NCBI GenBank assembly: GCA_024704765.1
Contig: JAKMXF010000111.1
Location: 1 to 64,000, forward strand
Source of the DNA: Oopsacas minuta
Taxonomy: Eukaryota; Porifera; Hexactinellida; Lyssacinosida; Leucopsacidae
DNA length: 64,000 nucleotides
Direction: 5' to 3'
How positions within the stretch are numbered: the first letter of the stretch is position 1; each line of letters opens with the position of its first letter. Positions 31,984 to 42,656 of the stretch are shown here, piece after piece. A program made the position numbers and the translations under genes. The notes under the pieces are model-generated. The model was not told where the DNA came from and ran no database searches. It saw nothing but the letters and a program-made list of their open reading frames with translations.

Positions 31984-32919
31984 TTAAGGAAGACAGCTGG
32001 AAAAGTTCCTGAAAGGGAAACTAGCAAACAGTCTGTATCCAGACAGCCGTGTTATCTGTATGCTTCTCTTACGGCGAGCTTTGTAGCTGTAGAGATACGC
32101 TAGTTGTTTGCTGTTGATACAACCGCGGATTTTACTAGAAAATACAAAATGACGTCACAATGTTATACAGTGAATGCAGGTTATAAGAACACATTGGAAA
32201 TAGTAATACATGTACTTATATGATATCGGCAACAACAAATCGTGAATATTTGTTATTCTTATGAAGCAAGCGAATAGCGGTAGTGATAATATAAATAACA
32301 AACCCTCTTAACATGTCTACAGTTTCTTTCGCACTCAGTCCTCGCTCAATGAGAGCAATAGCAGCTAGTAACGGGCCTCTACCCAGACCAGACTTACAGT
32401 GAATACAGATGGCTTCCTTAGGATTCACACTGACATTTTTTTGTCCGAGAAGGGTTATTAGACTCTCAATTAACCTTTCAGGAGGGACATCTCCATCTGG
32501 GTAGTCATAGTCCTATAAAGATTACGTCATAAATATAACGTCATCAGTTATAAATTTATATAGAATTTACCAGTAGGGTAATTCCTGCTTTCTTGAGAGG
32601 TTCGTCAGAATAGGATTGTTCACAACAACGTATTAGAGTAGTGACGTCATGTTCTTTAAGTGTCTACAAACAAATACTAATAATATAGTGTAACCTCCAT
32701 AAACGGGGTGCCAGGACGCCGAATGGTATCCCGCATGAGGAGGTTCATTTGTATGGGACTAGGAATTCGCTATATATATTTACTCGAAGTTCCCCGATTA
32801 TTTTGTTTATTAGAATAAGGCCTTACCTTAATAAATGCAGATAATGTAGTATCAGTAGGAGAAGGACACAATAAGAAATTGAGTTCCTTGTATTGTATTA
32901 GAGATGATGATAAACTCAT
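31984..32919 (-). CDS. PTP4A: PRL-type (PTP4A) phosphatase without a CaaX box
   Basis: Four exons (32827-32919, 32571-32663, 32304-32512, 31984-32134) join in phase to 181 residues; vertebrate PRLs have about 170. The fold follows PRL throughout: an early strand NFLLCPSPTDTTLSAFI, HDVTTLIRCCEQSY, the general-acid loop DYDYPDGDVPPE, the catalytic loop IHCKSGLGRGPLLAAIALIE (Cys-x5-Arg intact), and IRGCINSKQLAYLYSY. A basic KARRKRS follows. The C-terminus reads FSSCLP, so Cys is third, not fourth, from the end and no CaaX prenylation signal is present. PRLs normally bind membranes through farnesyl and interact with CNNM magnesium transporters. Alternative last exons were not seen, but cannot be excluded. 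Confidence 0.9.
32164..32232. repeat. Family G element, partial (PRL intron 3)
   Basis: ATACAGTGAATGCAGGTTATAAGAACAC at the left; the matching right end is worn (TGTACTTATATGATATCGGC). It slightly precedes exon 3. Confidence 0.55.
32684..32792. mobile_element. Family B element (PRL intron 1)
   Basis: ATAGTGTAACCTCCATAAACGG, then GGGGTGCCAGGACGCCGAATG and GGGACTAGGAATTCGCTATATA. It fills most of a 163-nt intron. Confidence 0.75.
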
Positions 32920-34175
32920 TGTAGCTATTCTTATGAGGTTACTCGCTTGAGTAGTAAATTTAGCCGTCGAGAGGGGAGATATTGCAGTGATTATAGTCTG
33001 GGAGCGAAGCCTACAGCGAATACATTATATTAATATTACTACCCGTTACCCACAGCTTATTTTGATACAAAATTTGTAACACAAAATGCTGCATTTATAA
33101 CGAATATTTCCAAGTCAGTTAGCGTGGAAAATGATCTTACAATTATTCCGTAAGAGGCAAACAATTTGTAATTACAAGCGTGGGTTTTGTCGGTTCGCCA
33201 AAATTGCAATAACCGTGAAAAATACAAAATAACAAACAATGTAAAATATTTTGTGAATAAATATTACATATAACAAACCCGTGAAGTTTTTCTCATTTGT
33301 GTATGAAGCAGTTAGAACTTTGAGATGGTGACCTATCACTTTAGATGTAAATATTAGGAGAGAGGGTCTATCAGAGTTATTTACAAATAGCTTCAGAAAT
33401 TCAAAGATGATAATTGAAATAGTGAATAATACGATTTCATAAACATACAAGTATTTATAGGAACCGCTCAATAGACACATAGTTACATATACCACTGTAG
33501 GTTTCACTTAAGTAATTGAGATTATTCTAATTTAAGAACAAGTGTGTTAAAACCTTTGTATATGCTAGATCATGTCTCTTTATCTTAATATTATCAAGCT
33601 AGTTACATGTGAGACAGGTGGCTTGAAGATGGATTGCAACATCATGGTATATACCTTAATTACCCACGCCATAATACCTAAATTCACCAAGCATATTTCA
33701 TGGAATATTTCCCAGTAATCAATTAATAAGGAGGTCAGTCTGTGAGTGTAAAGTTCTGTTTCAATATATATATGTAACAGGAGTATTTGAAGTATAAGGA
33801 TGTTAAATATAAATGAAATATTAAATATAATGCCTGTCAGCAGCTCGAATTACGCTAGGGACTACAAAACGGAACGGAGCATTCACCCATGGCAAATTTT
33901 AATACATTTGGTAGACATAGACTGCAATAGAAATTTTGAGATCTTGTGGACCCCTGCTGTCTTCCGTGGACCACCTATGGGTCAATAAACCCCAGGTTTG
34001 GCAACTGCTACCCTCCGACACTGTAATATACAGCTTATCCCACAGTATACATTAGAAAATGGTATTAAATAAATGTATGATAAAGAGCTATAGCAAATCT
34101 CAACATTAACTATTTAACTAAGAATTATAAAGGAAGAAATTCAAATATACAAAAGACATAACAAAGTATTGATAA
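32920..34175. other. Intergenic region with a family C element at 33886-34012
   Basis: The element reads ATTTTGAGATCTTGTGGACCC and CCGTGGACCACC, degenerate. No gene was recognised in the rest. A 111-codon minus-strand frame at 33172-33507 begins with a non-ATG codon, is hydrophobic and matches nothing. PRL promoter expected at the left edge. Confidence 0.5.
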
Positions 34176-37100
34176 TCACACGTCAATTAGAAAAGCATTA
34201 GCTTCCTTCTGAGTAGGTGTATGAGTATTAACGCGTGTTTGTGAATCAAGCAGTGATCCGTTGTACTCTGTTTCAGTATTCGGGGGGGTGTCAATTAGTG
34301 TAGGGGGTGACGGAGCGTAGTATTCAGGGGGCGATCTGCTGGTCGGTGGTATATTACCCGGTGTAGGAGTGTCATTTAAGTCCTGGGTTACGACAGGCGG
34401 TCTGGGAGTAGGTTTATGCTTCATTGGTACAGTAGGACTGTTGAAGTGAGCCATGTTCTGTGGCATAACCTGTCTGGGGGCAAATGCTGGCATCATTGGA
34501 GGGAAAGGAGCGGGTGGGTAGTAGTTAGGGGGTGGTGGCATGAACCCTGGATGGTACCCGGGGAGAGGAGTAGGTTTCACTTGAGCTGTGGTTACTATCG
34601 GGGGTGCGTCTAGTCGCGAGGGGGGGCCTGATGTGAAGTTTGGCAATGTGGGAACAGCTGATGAAAATTGAGTAGGAGATTGGCGATTTTTGTCATTCTT
34701 AGCCTCGCTATCACTATTAGAAGACAGCTGTGAACTAGGAGATACAGATCGAGGACTGAGATAACTCTCAACTTGAGAACTAGGGAGAGAGGATTCACCG
34801 AGTTTCCGTTTCAATTCGGTAATTTCGCGATCTCTCCAACGAATTTCCTGCTCGTTTCTCCGCGAATTATATATATTCTCTTGCACACGCTTTTCAAGAG
34901 AAGCAATTTGTTCCAGGAGAGACTTTTCGCGTTGACTATGTTGCTGCTTCAACTCTGTAATCTCTGATTTAAGTCCTTCCCTCTCCGATCTAACAGAATC
35001 TATCTCATCATGAGATCTATGATCTTTCCCTTCTAACAATAATTGACTATTTCTAGACTCGTTCAATTGTCTATGTAGTTCAGATTCTTTCGTATTAAAA
35101 TACTCGTTTAGAACTTGTAGCTTCGTGTCAGAATCTCCCAGCTGTTTCTTGAGCAGAATATTAGAAGATTTGACACACGACAGGTTGTCATCTAAATCTT
35201 CACACCTCGCCTTAAGTGTCACATTGTCCTCACTCAGGAATTTATTTTGTAATTCAAACTTATCCTTGACTATTGTAACTTGTTCTAATTCACTCAGAGC
35301 CTTTGCAGTATTCGTCAAAGTGTCAAAAATAGTTTTTACTTGAGTATCAGTAACTTGGGATTTGCCAACAGCTTGTGGCTGTAATTTCAACAGTGAGTTA
35401 GTTAGCACATCAATCTCTCCTTCAAGTGTGTGTATACGTTCTGAATTCGCGGAAATTCTCACCTCTCTCTGTTTCAGTTCATCTTGTAATGAAGCCTTCT
35501 CTCGCTCCACTTCATCGCGGTTTTTCTCAACTTTTGCCAACCTTTCTTTGAGCTCAGCGAAGCTGTCAATATTCGCATCAAGCCGCAATTGTAACGTCAT
35601 CTTTTCCGTATCAACCTGCCTCATTTGACCATGGATAATATCCATCTTACTATTAAGAGAGAGTATTTCCTCTTGAGCTGACGAATTCAGTGTCCCTAAC
35701 CTCTCTGCTTCAATACACTTATCATTAAGTGCATTTTGTGTGGATAATAGCTCAGAATTGCATTGTGTAGATTCAGATTCTAATTGCATGATGTATCGGG
35801 ATTTAGATTCTAATTCCTGATTACAGGTTCCAAGATTCGATTTCAGGGAAATTAGCTCTTCTTGTGAGGCAGCGTTCGCTTCTTTTAAGGTGTCATTTTT
35901 TGCGATTTTCGACTCAAGCGTTTTCTTATCTTTCTGTAGAGTAGCAACCTTCTGTTCCAGAGCCTTGACATGATTAACTGTAAGAATTTTCTGCTTCACA
36001 ACTTCATTTCTAACACTACTTCTACTCACATATAAATGAGTTATTAATAGAGGTATAGCTGTGTATAGTGTTATGTAGAATACACCATATCTGTGGATAT
36101 AATCGCGGATTATGTCACCTAGAGGTGAGGGGATGAAGCCGAATAGTTTGGTATTTTCATGTTCAATGTGTTGTTCTTCTGGGTGGGAATTTTCGTGAGG
36201 AATATCTTCGCTAGAGGGAAGTTCAGTAGGTGATTGATCTATGGGTATTTCCTGTTGATTGTCTTCTATAGCATCTTCAAGTTGTGAAATTTCACGATCT
36301 GGATCATCCACAACTTCATGTACAAATTCATCAGTAGTCTCAGGCTGTGAAATTTCGAGAGTTGGATCATCCACGTGTTCATGTACATATTCATCAGTAG
36401 TTTCTGGCTGTGAAATTTCGAGAGTTGGATCATCCACGTGTTCATGTACATATTCATCAGTAGTTTCTGGCTGTGAAATTTCGCGATATGGATCATTCAA
36501 ATCTGCATATACAGACTCGTCCGTAGTTTCGAGCTCTGAAAGTTCACTATCTGAACTCTCAAATGGATCTAAGCTACCAGATTCATACTCAGGCTCGCTG
36601 TCGTAATGATCTTCCTGGTTTGAAATTTCGCGATATCCATCATCAATATGCGCTTCACTAGGCACTGTTACCTCCTCATATACATCAGGGGTTTCGTAAG
36701 TAAAATCTTCTCTGTGTGAAGTTTCACGATATTCCTCAACCGGTGGAACGTATTCTTCAACAATCTCTGGTTCATATAGAGGTGTCTCTACAGGAGTTAA
36801 GTCATCAATAGGAGGAGGAGGAGAGGGAACTTCCGGTTGTCTAGCAGCCTCCTCAGCTTCCAGTATAATCCTAGCAGCTGATGGATCAGATAACAGCTCA
36901 GAGTATCTATCAGGTTCTATCTCATCCAAACGCAATACTCCTTCAGCTTCTAGAATTCTATTCAAGAATTCTTGATCCATCTGTCTTTTGAGGTTATTCA
37001 TCGCTTCTGTGTCTGGCGCGTGAAAATCAGCTGTCTCAATTGGATCAGATTTTAGTCTCCATTCATTGACCGTATCAGGGATCTCTGGATTATCTCTCAA

Positions 37101-37511
37101 ACTTTCGAAGATCCCTCCGCTCCCAATTTCAGGATGTATTTGAGATTCATCCTCGCGGTTTTTCTCACCTTCATTGTCAATCGGTTGCTCCCATGTGTCT
37201 TCAATTTCCACCAGGTCTCTGCACAATACCATGTATTCACCTATCAATTGCTTAGGGAAGAAACCGTTCTTACCCCGAGATTCACCATACCACATTTCAT
37301 CACCCTCTTCATTTACTCCCATTTCTTTCATAAACACCCAAACCTTAACGTCACGTTCTAAGGGCAGTTCATCAGCTGCTTGGGGGGTGTACACACGGAA
37401 ACTCCGCCCTTGGGATATGACCTGTGAACAGTCGTGATTGCAGCATTTTTTCGCATGTAGGACGTGTAAAAGCGCGAGAATCGTAGCTAGTAACAAATAG
37501 GATATTCGCAT
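34176..37511 (-). CDS. MIA3: TANGO1/MIA3-like ER exit-site receptor, intronless
   Basis: One uninterrupted frame of 1111 residues starts at ATG 37509-37511. It opens with a signal peptide (ISYLLLATILALLHVLHA), then a MIA-type luminal SH3 domain (about 22-110) with the paired cysteines KKCCNHDC, VKVWVFMKEMG and GKNGFFPKQLIGEY. An acidic, probably disordered luminal stretch follows, including 21-residue repeats. A membrane segment lies near 470-492 (VFYITLYTAIPLLITHLYV). Long coiled coils run to about 890. A proline-rich C-terminus (PPPPNYYPPAPFPPMMP) would bind Sec23. TANGO1 links bulky secretory cargo such as collagen to COPII. The cytosolic half matches the TANGO1/cTAGE5 layout, and the luminal part is shorter than in vertebrates. 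The absence of introns is unusual beside its neighbours. Confidence 0.9.
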   Translation of the reverse strand: MRISYLLLATILALLHVLHAKKCCNHDCSQVISQGRSFRVYTPQAADELPLERDVKVWVFMKEMGVNEEGDEMWYGESRGKNGFFPKQLIGEYMVLCRDLVEIEDTWEQPIDNEGEKNREDESQIHPEIGSGGIFESLRDNPEIPDTVNEWRLKSDPIETADFHAPDTEAMNNLKRQMDQEFLNRILEAEGVLRLDEIEPDRYSELLSDPSAARIILEAEEAARQPEVPSPPPPIDDLTPVETPLYEPEIVEEYVPPVEEYRETSHREDFTYETPDVYEEVTVPSEAHIDDGYREISNQEDHYDSEPEYESGSLDPFESSDSELSELETTDESVYADLNDPYREISQPETTDEYVHEHVDDPTLEISQPETTDEYVHEHVDDPTLEISQPETTDEFVHEVVDDPDREISQLEDAIEDNQQEIPIDQSPTELPSSEDIPHENSHPEEQHIEHENTKLFGFIPSPLGDIIRDYIHRYGVFYITLYTAIPLLITHLYVSRSSVRNEVVKQKILTVNHVKALEQKVATLQKDKKTLESKIAKNDTLKEANAASQEELISLKSNLGTCNQELESKSRYIMQLESESTQCNSELLSTQNALNDKCIEAERLGTLNSSAQEEILSLNSKMDIIHGQMRQVDTEKMTLQLRLDANIDSFAELKERLAKVEKNRDEVEREKASLQDELKQREVRISANSERIHTLEGEIDVLTNSLLKLQPQAVGKSQVTDTQVKTIFDTLTNTAKALSELEQVTIVKDKFELQNKFLSEDNVTLKARCEDLDDNLSCVKSSNILLKKQLGDSDTKLQVLNEYFNTKESELHRQLNESRNSQLLLEGKDHRSHDEIDSVRSEREGLKSEITELKQQHSQREKSLLEQIASLEKRVQENIYNSRRNEQEIRWRDREITELKRKLGESSLPSSQVESYLSPRSVSPSSQLSSNSDSEAKNDKNRQSPTQFSSAVPTLPNFTSGPPSRLDAPPIVTTAQVKPTPLPGYHPGFMPPPPNYYPPAPFPPMMPAFAPRQVMPQNMAHFNSPTVPMKHKPTPRPPVVTQDLNDTPTPGNIPPTSRSPPEYYAPSPPTLIDTPPNTETEYNGSLLDSQTRVNTHTPTQKEANAFLIDV
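36291..36520 (-). repeat. 63-bp coding tandem repeat inside TANGO1
   Basis: GGATCATCCAC recurs at 36301, 36364 and 36427 (63-bp period). Each unit codes for 21 residues containing DDPTLEISQPETTDE. Two central units are nearly identical; flanking ones have diverged. The repeats lengthen the acidic luminal region. Confidence 0.9.
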
Positions 37512-38227
37512 GGTTGTTGCACACTGCTAAATATATAAAATATCATATACACGTATAATTCTATCTTTATAATAGCTTACACTATAACATGAATATATGT
37601 GGGAAGCCACCGACTATCAATGTGGTTAATAATGCTGTATAACTTTATAATTAACTAAGTTAAGGTCAGTCATAATTGACTGAACACAGATTCTATGGTG
37701 CATTCCATACTGACAGATTGATAACCACGTATTTGTGGTTTCATAGGAAATGCATAAAAGTAATAATAATAAAGTGATTAATTAGCCATAAATGCTATAT
37801 TCAGCAACGCATTTTGTGATTAGTGAGAAATACGTAGAATCTATTCAATGTGCGTAACTACAAGCTTGATAAACTGTACAAGTGTCTACGCATAATATAC
37901 ACGGGGGCTGATCCAGGTCTGATATGTCAATACACAATATTAGATAAGAACTTGATAATCATAATTTATAAGGCTCTATAATGACCATATAAGGTAATAC
38001 TTATTATCACAATGGCTGCACAATTATATTGCAGTGTAACCACGCCCATTTATGGAGGCTATACTGTAACATGCAAATATGGATCCCCACTTTTCACAGT
38101 CATTCTACGGTCCTGTGGTGATAATTAGAAACCAGTGACGTAATTTGGAGAAACAGTGAATTAAGTGATGTGTACTAATCTAATAATATCTATCAATGCG
38201 ATACAAAACAATTGAAATATATCAAAA
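37512..38227. other. Intergenic region, TANGO1 promoter side
   Basis: No gene seen. A short remnant of family B lies near 38030-38071 (GCAGTGTAACCACGCCCATTTATGGAGGCTATACTGTA). Confidence 0.5.
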
Positions 38228-38638
38228 CTAAATCATCAGCTTCTCCATAGATAACTTAGACTCCTGTATCTGACTTTTGAGCTGTGAACCTTCTAAAACA
38301 ATCACAGAACATGCAACCACAGCCCGCGAAACTCCACAAGCCCTCCCAAGTGCTTCTTTAGACTGTATGAAGCAGTAAGGTATGTTCTTATCCTCACAGA
38401 GCAGTGGGAGGTGAAGAATTATCTCTAAGGGGTCACAGTCAGCAGCCATTATAATGAACTCTGCTTGACCTCTGTTTAGACTCTTGGTAGCTTCATTCGC
38501 CCCTCTCTTCAGCTGTTTATAATTGTTGCTTTGCTCTACCAGCTGTAATAACTTTAAGGTAAGGTCAGGGGGAGCTAGTGGAAATGCTTTCTGGTTGATT
38601 TCTGGGGCTTCTGAGCCAGTATCCATTTTCATAGCCAT
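38228..38638 (-). CDS. SNU13: SNU13 (15.5K, NHP2L1), spliceosomal and snoRNP k-turn binder
   Basis: Single exon of 136 residues with ATG at 38636-38638. It is a near-complete match to human SNU13, with a few extra residues at the start. Diagnostic blocks: [17 protein letters not shown], the RNA-binding loop region of L7Ae proteins; [40 protein letters not shown]; and [14 protein letters not shown]. The protein binds the kink-turn of U4 snRNA and of box C/D snoRNAs in the nucleus, starting assembly of U4/U6.U5 and C/D particles. The residues that contact the k-turn appear intact. No intron interrupts the frame, which could reflect intron loss or retroposition. Confidence 0.97.
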   Translation of the reverse strand: MAMKMDTGSEAPEINQKAFPLAPPDLTLKLLQLVEQSNNYKQLKRGANEATKSLNRGQAEFIIMAADCDPLEIILHLPLLCEDKNIPYCFIQSKEALGRACGVSRAVVACSVIVLEGSQLKSQIQESKLSMEKLMI

Positions 38639-39148
38639 TTAGCTTCAATATAGTGATAGACTTTAAAGGGCCGATTTGCCGGACAAATAAGGCCACTGTT
38701 AATGAGAAACTTGTTTCAGCTACACATGATCTCAATCTAAGCATGCGCGTTTCTATACTTACCAACCCATTATTATAATTTCCCGGATGCTATCTGATAA
38801 ATTACAAGATTTTCAAGTATTTCCGGGATTTCCAAGTTTGCGTCCATAAATAGCAATTCACTTTTATGGGGAATAAGTCATATAAATTTGCAAATATTTC
38901 CTTATTTCTCAAATCCTTTCCTGGCTAATTCACGAGTCTGGGAGGGTAGGCAAGTATGCAATCTAAACTTGATGCGGGCGGTGGAGCTGAAACAATATTC
39001 CACAAAACAGCGTCCTAAAATATCCTAATTGAAAGATATGTATATTAAACAAATTTATACAAACAAATGAGCACAAACAAATATGAACTCTTATACTGTA
39101 TCAGAATATTTCACAACAAAAGTTCAAGTGACAAAAAGCGCGATGTTC
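38639..39148. mobile_element. Intergenic region with a family D element at 38696-39012
   Basis: CTGTTAATGAGAAACTTGTTTCAG faces GGTGGAGCTGAAACAATATTCC about 315 bp away. Internal AATCTAAGCATGCGCG matches the copy at 17530. The element lies close to the SNU13 start and may overlap its promoter. Confidence 0.7.
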
Positions 39149-42100
39149 CTATTGTGGTGCGTGTATAACTTGAGTCTCTCCATACATCAAAATACAAGGT
39201 GGAAATTCGTCAGTCATAGTTGCTAAATTCTGTAAATACTCAGAGTATGATTCTACATCTGCCGGAGGCTTTGAGAGGTAACAAAATACAACTTTTGTGT
39301 TAAACAATCGATCCCTTATTGTCCTATTTAACCATTTATAAGGGTGTGCTGATAGATATTCTGGTGACGTATGTGTGTCATTCTCAGCTGTCGTGGTGTC
39401 GATAGAACCAAGTGGTGTGGTAGTAAGAACTACTTCAACTCTAGCGTGAATACGTAACTCTTCAATCGCGCTTTTTAACACTTTTAACCGTATTATCCCT
39501 TGATCATGTGATTGTGAACAAGTAAATACACGTAGTTTAGCGTTTTTCCAACCAGGGACCATCTGCATAATACAAGCAAACTGTAGCATAATTAACTGTG
39601 TATCATCCAGATCTCCTTGTATTAACACGTCTTGGACTATGGATTCAGGACTGACTAGCCATATGTCTATGTAGAAAGCTGATTGGAAGAGACTGCGAGA
39701 TATTTTCTCCATCTATAATGTAAAAATTACCATTTATGCCATGGATAAGTAAGATATTTCATAGTAATTAGATCCACAATTTTCACCATGGATAACATTC
39801 ACATATTTTGACCTACTATGTGTTAACAGATGATGTGTCAACAAAGTTCATGTCGTGTTCAGGGCAACACTGTCCACGCTATAACATTTCAAGACTTGTA
39901 GTTCCCAGTCCATTTATCCATGGTACGAATAATATTATGATAAGACTCTATATAAATATCCTTACTTTAGAGAAGTATCTTGTAATACAAACATTCTTTC
40001 CAAGTCTGAGAGCATCATTAATAAGCTGTACATACTCGATCTCTGTAAAATCTTTGTACAGTTCTACCTCATCCTTCATGGGTAGAAAAGTGTCCATTAG
40101 GTAAGAGAGTTTAGGATCTTTATCTAGTTTTTCTTTCTTTATAAGAGAATATAGAGCGTCATGTTGTGGTTGATCGTCGTAGAAGCCGAATACGATTGTG
40201 TTTGGCTTCATTCCTCCTAGTCCAGACACCTGTATATACAAGGGAATAATACAAACAAACAAACAAACAAACAAACAAAAAACAAACCTGTATAAGAGTA
40301 GCAATAGCATGTGACATTGACGGAGATATAGTAACCTCAACAAATGCCTTTACTTTAGCTAAATCCACTAATTTAAGCCAGGCCTGATAAGTAGTATTAT
40401 AATTACCAACTAATACGTCATCTTCCATAGATCCCTTCAGAACATGACCGAGTATAAATAAACCAGATTTCTTCATTTGATTCATAAATTGTATTTGTTG
40501 TACAGAAGCTCGAGGATTGGATACGAGCAGTAGGAGCTGAGGACGCCAATACTTTACATGATCTTTTCTGATATCCAGCATAAGTAAGTACTTCCTCACC
40601 TAATAGATAGAATAATAGCACAAGAGTGCTGTATTACCATATAAGAAATTTATAAGAGCTCTATATTACCATGTTAGGAATTGCATAAGAGTTCCATATT
40701 TCCGTATAAGGAATTGTATAAGAGCTCTATATTACCGTATAAGGAATTGTATAAGAGCTCTAACTCAAATAATACAGTCAACTAACCTGATGGAATATGA
40801 GGGCTTGTGTAATATCTCCCCAAGAAGTAGGAGTTTTCCTGTAATGTATAATAACTATGAGAGTTAAATACAGTACAATAGCTATACCAGCGTATAATGG
40901 GTTTACAACAAACATCATTATCACACACGCTAAGAAACCGAGCAGAGCTGTTGTCCAGTGGAAATACTTGAATGTAGGACGGAAATTAGGAGCAGAAGCC
41001 CATTCTAACGCAAGGCAGGATAGATTAACGTTAGCATAGGAAAGTAGAAATAGAATAGAAACCAGAGGAGCAATAGTATTCAGTTTACCAGCAAACAGAA
41101 CTAACTGAGCTATGAACCAGGATAGAAACACAGCTGGTATTGGGTTACCACCTTTAGTAGCCCAGCTGAATGGTTTCAATAAAATACCAAAAATATCGTC
41201 CTTAGCAACCGCCCAAAGAATGCGAGTAGATCCAATAAAGTTGGACAGAGAAGCAGACATAGTAACGACAATAATTCCAACAACCACAAGCGGTGGGAGG
41301 TAATTAATATGGACCATATAAGCATAGTCGTAATGCAGCATAGTGCGATGACAAGTGTATGCGGTTAAAAATGCTACAATCAAGTAAACTAAGAAAGTGA
41401 AACCAACGGCTTGTAGGGTACCCTGGGGAATGGATTTACTGGGGTTCTTCAGATCACCGCTCATATTAGCGCCTGCCATTATACCAGTACATCCGTTGAA
41501 TAAAATCGCGAAAATAGTGGCGAATGTCTGAATGGTTCCAGTTGTAATATCCGTTGTATAATGTGATAGGAAATTTTGCCACATAATTTCATTAGAAAAC
41601 CCGAAAAAGAATAGAGTATGGTTTTCTATTGGACCATTAGGTAAAGTTACTTGTATATTATAGTCCCTAGGTGGATGCCAGAAACTGATAATAACCGCGA
41701 GTAATGATACCATTACGATTATGAATATTAACAGTGTGGTTTTCGCGAACATTCCGGCGCCAACTACGCATACAATTAATCCTATACCTAGTGTTAAAGT
41801 GCCGTATAAATAATCCCAAAGATAACTGCTGGGTAACGTGTAGGTGAGAGAATCCGCGAATGTACCAGAAGCACCGAAATTATTAATCAAAACTTCTTTC
41901 AAACCAATTACGTACAAAGCGCAGCCGAAAACATTCGCGATATAGAATAGTAAACCGATAGCTCCTCCTAGCTCTGGTCCTAGAAAAATAGAACAAAAAT
42001 TAGGCTACTGTTAGTTGTTAGTTGTATCTTCACAGACTCCCTCTAAGACACTCAATACGAGCGTAACGGACAGTCAGAATTGTTCGTATTAACCAGAGTA

Positions 42101-42656
42101 ATACAAATTAACCTAAAGATTATAATTATCACTAACAGAGCCTTATATACATACCTAGAGCTCTGCTAATCATATAATAAGCTCCTCCAGCTTTTATAAC
42201 CTCATTAGTAGATATAGCACTAAGACTCAATACTGTCAATGCTGTTACAAGATAAGCAAGCATCAACATGCCTACTGTCTGTAGCAGGCCAGCTTGACCT
42301 ACTACCATCCCAATTCTAAGAAATAGAATAACAGAGAACATGCTTAAAGTGCATGGGACTATTACGCCAGTAAATGTTGAGAGTTTCGTAGGCCCTGATT
42401 TGAATACTTTCCTGTACGCCCAAACTATCCCTTTGCAACAGAAATTCCGTTCTGATTCCTGGTCCATCTTATACAATCCATCAGGTGTAATCTCAGGCGC
42501 CAATACAGTGCTTGTTATGAGTGAACCTTCATATCCATCTTCACTCTTGCCTCGGTAATAAGAGTAGTTAGGATGTCCAACTGTGTGAGCTCGCGGGGCC
42601 TCGACCAGTGGCTGTGACTCCAAATCCGGATTGTGTAATATATTGTCATGATTCAT
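39149..42656 (-). CDS. SLC12A9: SLC12A9-like cation-chloride cotransporter family protein
   Basis: Five exons (42155-42656, 40787-41979, 40288-40599, 39966-40229, 39149-39712) join in phase to 944 residues; human SLC12A9 has 914. About twelve membrane segments lie between residues 95 and 560, including FTGVIVPCTLSMFSVILFLR (TM1 region) and AGGAYYMISRALGPELGGAI (TM3 region), plus NGCTGIMAGANMSGDLKNPS (TM6 region). The cytosolic C-terminus matches SLC12A9 closely: DIRKDHVKYWRPQLLLLVSN, GLFILGHV and SGLGGMKPNTIVFGFYDDQP. A large loop between TM5 and TM6 carries NHTLFFF, a possible N-glycosylation site. The substrate of SLC12A9 is debated. Intron 2 holds a 33-bp minisatellite and intron 3 a microsatellite. 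Confidence 0.94.
40254..40286. repeat. (CAAA)n microsatellite
   Basis: About eight units of CAAA within SLC12A9 intron 3, close to the donor of exon 3. Confidence 0.9.
40636..40762. repeat. 33-bp minisatellite in SLC12A9 intron 2
   Basis: About four units of GTATAAGGAATTGTATAAGA plus GCTCTATATTACC; starts at 40704 and 40737 give the period. Confidence 0.85.

Noticed and set aside
33172-33507. 111-codon hydrophobic minus-strand frame
   Set aside because: It begins at a non-ATG codon, lies in AT-rich intergenic DNA and resembles no protein; such frames arise by chance.
36259-36606. Plus-strand Ser/Cys-rich repetitive frame
   Set aside because: Antisense shadow of the 63-bp coding repeats of TANGO1.
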